A stretch of 64,000 bases of DNA, taken from NCBI RefSeq assembly GCF_937616625.2, contig NC_065574.1, forward strand, positions 5,332,001-5,396,000. The letters run 5' to 3'. Of this stretch, positions 60,028 to 64,000 are shown piece by piece. The stretch is from Mercurialis annua (taxonomy: Eukaryota > Streptophyta > Magnoliopsida > Malpighiales > Euphorbiaceae). The notes beneath the pieces are model-generated. The model made no database searches, was not told the origin of the DNA, and saw only the letters and a program-made list of their open reading frames with translations. Every line of letters starts with the position of its first letter. The stretch's first letter is position 1. Position numbers and translations under genes: made by a program.

Positions 60028-61887
60028 CTAGCTGCATCTGACATTGGCTCTACCTAGTGAGGTGAAGCTCAACCTGATAAGTGGCTTTCGCTGAGCCACA
60101 GATGGAATCCGAATAGAAATTGGTGCCGCGAGTTCAACAGACTCAAGCTCCTCCAAGCCAACATTAGGACATAAGGAAGTGAATGCAGCAGCTCCACTGT
60201 TGGAGATCACTGGTGCATTTGATGGTTTCGTAAAACTTGTAGTATTTGGCAGTGAAGATTCCATTGAACTGTCACACATTTTCTTCAGATTTCCTACATT
60301 TTCGTCAGTCTGCTTTCTCTTCCTTCCTTCACCCGATCCATCTGAAAATCCTTTACCTTCAGCTAGTTTTTCTGCTAAACTTCGTCTGCTGTCCCAAGTT
60401 TCTTTTGAAGGACGGATACCACTTGGAAAAACAAAACTAGGAATACTTCGTCGCTTTACGTGACTTACATAGATCTCCATTCCAGGCATCCACGAGGTAT
60501 ACATATTGACAACATATTTAAATTCCTCAATAGTTAGCCTGATATCAAACGGTACCCCTTCATTTGCATGAGCTCCTTGTTTACGCTGCAAACCCATAAA
60601 ATACGAACAATGTAGAGGCCTAGATTTGTCTGCAAATTCGCCAGGGTATGGATGGCATTGAAGCTCATTATATGTGTGTCTCTCAATCCTTAAGACAAGC
60701 TGACGAAGACGAGATTCAACCCAGCCTTTCCACTTTCTTAAATCATCTTCATTTTGTGCACCAATATCTATCTGCAGGTAATTCTTGTATGCTTCAAAGA
60801 ACGCGACAGGCTCGAATAGATTATCCCAATCCGCCTTACTTGCCTCCATAGCCTCACATATATCATTCCCCCTTTGGAACTCTTCTGACATGATGCGCAA
60901 GGTGCTGTGCGACACATTGTAGCTAGAATTCATGGAAGGATAAGCAGGAGTGATGATAGGCATCAAATGATTCTTGTCCTTTGGATTTCTTCTAGGATCC
61001 CAAACTGGAACACCAAGAGATCCTTCTTCAATTGCACAGAGCATGACTGGATTCGGCCAACGCCACTGCGTATACACCCTGAAAAACCGGGAGACTAGCA
61101 TACTGGGCAGTGCATTGGGAAATAGCTGGCATATGCGTGCGACAAGTAACGCCCAGTTTATACCACCTAGAAACCCTGACACATTTGAATAAACACCGCG
61201 TCGCTTTGCCCAATATTTCATGCATCGCAATGTTGTGCGGAAATTCTGAATATTAGGCAGCAATCGTAAAATATGGTCTGTAACTCTACTACCATTAAGA
61301 CTACGAACAGTTTGTTCATCCGTGTTGTGTAGTACAAAGTCCTGCGAAATATCCAAATCTTCAGGAATCACCGAAAGGGACAATCTTGCATAAAGAAGAT
61401 CCACAGAAACGTCCAGAAACTTGAATTTCATCACTGGAACATACGCATCAGGAACAGGATGCAACTCTGTGACTTCAGGCATCTCAGAAAGCATTCCATG
61501 TAGCTCACCGAAAAAATCTTCTTCTCGCGTCGCATGTCTAGGCCCCACGCAAAGAATGTCGATATCTGCACCGGGGCCATGCACCCCTAATCGATAAGAA
61601 CCGAAGGTGAAAATCTTGGCGTTTGCTTCTTGCACTAACTGCTCATTTAACCCTTTCTTGCGGCTGACTACTTTGACCCAACGCTTCACAATCTGGTCAA
61701 TTCTGCCAAGCACTTCCTCTCTTCTCACAGCCTCCTCCTGAGTCTCGTACAATCCGGCATCTTGCAGAAGCTTTTCGATCTCACGCGTCTTGATCACATC
61801 GTACTCAGTAGGGCCGCCAAAAGATATTGGTTCTGTAATGCCGAATCGGTGCTGTTGCTTCTGCTTGTTACTTCCAGGGCTCACCAT
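60028..61887 (-). CDS. Nuclear-type poly(A) polymerase, intronless copy
   Basis: A single uninterrupted frame of 619 aa covering a whole eukaryotic poly(A) polymerase, the enzyme that adds the mRNA tail with ATP after cleavage. The catalytic palm has FGSYRLGVHGPGADID with Asp108 and Asp110, and the third aspartate is Asp163 in VSVDLLYA. The central domain (GGINWALLVARICQLFPN, FFRVYTQWRWPNPVML) and the RNA-binding domain (to about residue 500) are intact. A basic KKRK-like stretch (GRKRKQ, about 530) may be a nuclear signal. The start at 61887 (MVSPG) gives the usual N-terminal length; an in-frame ATG at 61983 would add 32 residues unlike the family. Canonical plant PAPS genes are split by many introns, so an intron-free intact copy points to a retrogene. 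Confidence 0.9.
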   Translation of the reverse strand: MVSPGSNKQKQQHRFGITEPISFGGPTEYDVIKTREIEKLLQDAGLYETQEEAVRREEVLGRIDQIVKRWVKVVSRKKGLNEQLVQEANAKIFTFGSYRLGVHGPGADIDILCVGPRHATREEDFFGELHGMLSEMPEVTELHPVPDAYVPVMKFKFLDVSVDLLYARLSLSVIPEDLDISQDFVLHNTDEQTVRSLNGSRVTDHILRLLPNIQNFRTTLRCMKYWAKRRGVYSNVSGFLGGINWALLVARICQLFPNALPSMLVSRFFRVYTQWRWPNPVMLCAIEEGSLGVPVWDPRRNPKDKNHLMPIITPAYPSMNSSYNVSHSTLRIMSEEFQRGNDICEAMEASKADWDNLFEPVAFFEAYKNYLQIDIGAQNEDDLRKWKGWVESRLRQLVLRIERHTYNELQCHPYPGEFADKSRPLHCSYFMGLQRKQGAHANEGVPFDIRLTIEEFKYVVNMYTSWMPGMEIYVSHVKRRSIPSFVFPSGIRPSKETWDSRRSLAEKLAEGKGFSDGSGEGRKRKQTDENVGNLKKMCDSSMESSLPNTTSFTKPSNAPVISNSGAAAFTSLCPNVGLEELESVELAAPISIRIPSVAQRKPLIRLSFTSLGRANVRCS

Positions 61888-61983
61888 TTTAGCAAATGGT
61901 TTTCTTTCTTTCTTGGTTCTGTATTTTGTAGCAGAGTGTTTGTATGGCATCATATCATACAAATATATAGAGAGGCGATTCAA

Positions 61984-63080
61984 ATTAAGAATATTCCAAA
62001 TCCTGAAAAGAAAAGGAAGAATTGTTATAGGAAAAATGGAGATGAGGTTTGTTAGGATAAATCAAATTGGTTTGTATAATTAAGGAAATAATTAGTGGTA
62101 AGATAAGTAGTAAAACAAAACAAGGACTCTCAATCCTCATCCGGGGCTTTCTACTCTACTTACATCACCACCATGCATTGCTTTCTACACAAGTTTCCTT
62201 TTAACTTAGTTTTAAGGATAATCAGTGTCATACTTAAAATACATAGCTTATTTATTTTTTTCATTTTTTGTTTTGTTGAAATTAGTTAAATTTGTATTAA
62301 TTTGAATTTTTAAGTAAGGCACCAGCAGAAATGGTGAAAACCAACCGACTTAATAATTAAAACCAACTTAATCGAATTGTTTTAGCACTTTAATTGGATC
62401 TAATTAATTTAACAAAATCGTAGAAACAACAAAATTAATAAAAATTATCATCCAAACCGACCACTCCAACCAAAAACCTTTAATTAAAATGACAAAAAAC
62501 CTTTAACTGAAGTAACCAAAATAGATCGTTTAGTAGTTAATTTGGTTTAACTGAATTTTTGATCATCCTAAACTATATCAATTGTTTAATGGCTAGTGGC
62601 ATTAAAAAGTCAAATTTTATTGACTTTTCAAAAATTATCTTTTAAAAATTATTAATCTATTCCAATTTAGTCAATACATTGGAAATATATTTAATTTTTC
62701 AAAATCGACTTAATATTCTTCAAAATTAATTTATCCTAACCATGTGTTATCTCAATTGATAACTATTTCTCTTTTTTTTTTAAATTACATATTCAATTGT
62801 TAAAAGGTAGAATTAAATCAATTTTACCTTTCCCGATTGACAGAACGTCACGTTACTAACACTTGAAAAAGCAGCTTCAAATTAGATATATAGTAAATTG
62901 GTCAAATTTAGATAAAACTGTAATTTTTATAAAAGTTGGATAGATTCAGTATGGAAAAAAATTTAATAATCGAATATATTATATTTACTTTTACAATTTT
63001 TTTAACTAATTTAATATTAATTATAAATAAAAAGTTGATATAATTTTAATAAATTTACTAATATGTTCATTGACGAGTTA
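61984..63080. other. Intergenic, AT-rich
   Basis: Upstream flank of the poly(A) polymerase gene, followed by AT-rich DNA. From about 62980 it resembles the interior of the first Helitron's 3' part (ATTAATTATAAATAAAA). No gene is seen. Confidence 0.45.
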
Positions 63081-63083
63081 CGT

Positions 63084-63119
63084 TACGAGTCACGTGCATA
63101 GCACGTAATGCGAAACTAG
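63084..63119 (+). mobile_element. 3' terminus of a second Helitron
   Basis: The stem ACGTGC ATA GCACGT (63093-63107) lies eight bases before CTAG (63116-63119), which is followed by T. The arrangement and preceding ACGAG words match the end of the Helitron at 14526, so they are family members. The TC start was not found; the copy may be truncated or its start diverged. Confidence 0.65.
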
Positions 63120-63254
63120 TCAAAATAAAAGTGGCCACTTTAATAAGAGAATCCGGGTAATTAATATTTAAACCAATAGAATTATCGCGTGATAATACTT
63201 TGCAAATAATAAGTGAACATGTTAAAATTTAAATATAGGTGAATGTATAATATA

Positions 63255-64000
63255 ATCTAGGAAAAATCCATTTCCAGGTCCTTACAGTATACCTGTTTTG
63301 ATTATCTGGTCCCTAAACTGAATTTTGTCTTTTACTGGTCCCTAAACTACACGGATTCGCGACTTCAGGTCCCTAAATGGAAGTCTGTTAAAAGCGTGTC
63401 TGCACGCTCCGTTGGTATTGTGTGAACTTAAATAGAGCTTCCACGTAGGAAGCCAAGTCAGACACACAATTAATGTGACTGGGTAAGAATGAAACGATCC
63501 GTTTTACCTGATCTCTAATTTTGAACAGAACGCGACACCGTTTCATCTCAATTGAAAACAAAAGTTTCTTCTAAACCTAAACCTAATTTTTTTTATCATA
63601 CCATACGCCGTTCTTGTTTGTTTCTCAGTTAGGTATCGTCATTTTCTGAATTTTTTATTCCCCTTCACTAAAAAAATCCACGACTGGTAGGGTATGTGGG
63701 GTTAACGTTGCTGGGGTTAGAAACTTCCATTTTTTATTTTCATTCACTTGAATCGAAGATCCATCTGCTTCTGGTAGGGTATGTGGGGTTAACGTTGCTG
63801 GGGTTTGATATTTAAAGCAATCGCCATTGTTGGGACCTGTGCTGTGATAAAAAGGTTAGTAGATATTGTTGTTTACTCACATTGTGGTCCCCTGCATACC
63901 AATTAGAATAATTTTGTGCTTTTTATAATAATGGTTAATGTTGTCATCTGTGGTCCCCAGTTTAAGAAATTTTAGGTTTTACTATTGCCATGTTTTTGTC
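63255..64000. mobile_element. Probable Mutator-like element, 5' part (truncated by window)
   Basis: GGTCCCTAAA occurs three times within 63300-63380, following a GGTCC TTACAG start. This is the terminal style of many plant MULEs and related repeats. An 87-bp direct repeat containing GGGTATGTGGGGTTAACG and GTTGCTGGGGTT lies at 63684 and 63771. Any transposase would lie beyond the window. Confidence 0.4.

Noticed and set aside
61888..61983. 32-residue N-terminal extension of the poly(A) polymerase
   Set aside because: In frame but unlike family N-termini; MVSPG at 61887 gives the expected length before the conserved GITEP segment.

Overview
This is a nuclear segment of a flowering plant, most likely a eudicot. 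Genes are split by short introns with GT..AG borders, intergenic DNA is very AT-rich, and gene families such as GT37 fucosyltransferase, phytocystatin, MAP65 and NC2-alpha are typical of land plants. Protein flavour suggests the rosid/Malpighiales area, but that is an impression and not a search result. All exon models were built by hand from splice signals and reading phase.

Layout: (1) 0.1-7.4 kb holds two intact tandem galactoside/xyloglucan fucosyltransferase genes with a shattered third copy between them. (2) 8.2-11.2 kb is a minus-strand UBA-domain gene with a leader intron. (3) 11.2-17.1 kb is gene-free and holds nested mobile DNA: a foldback element, a Mutator-like shell with a Helitron inside, and a Mutator-type MITE inside a hAT-like element. 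(4) 17.2-20.5 kb is a ten-exon plastid-type KDPG aldolase gene (minus). (5) 21.7-22.5 kb is a single-exon C2H2 zinc finger repressor (minus). (6) 25,485-35,054 is a structurally complete, very young LTR retrotransposon with no coding interior (LARD type). (7) 37.5-40.7 kb is an NC2-alpha/DRAP1 gene (plus). (8) 41.6-43.2 kb is a two-domain phytocystatin (minus). (9) 45.7-49.4 kb is a seven-exon cytochrome P450 with atypical signature motifs (minus). (10) 49.4-53.8 kb is repeat-rich and contains a complete SINE. (11) 53.8-59.1 kb is an eleven-exon MAP65 gene (plus). (12) 60.0-61.9 kb is an intronless, intact poly(A) polymerase gene (minus), apparently a retrogene. (13) 62-64 kb holds a Helitron end and the start of a probable Mutator-like element that runs off the window.

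The genes are unrelated housekeeping or specialised loci and do not form a cluster. The only local family relation is the fucosyltransferase tandem array, whose gene A carries a duplicated 90-nt stem exon that gene B lacks. The points most worth following are the intronless poly(A) polymerase, the non-coding LTR element with a hairpin-rich LTR and GC-rich minisatellite, the odd P450, and the precisely dissectable nested transposons.
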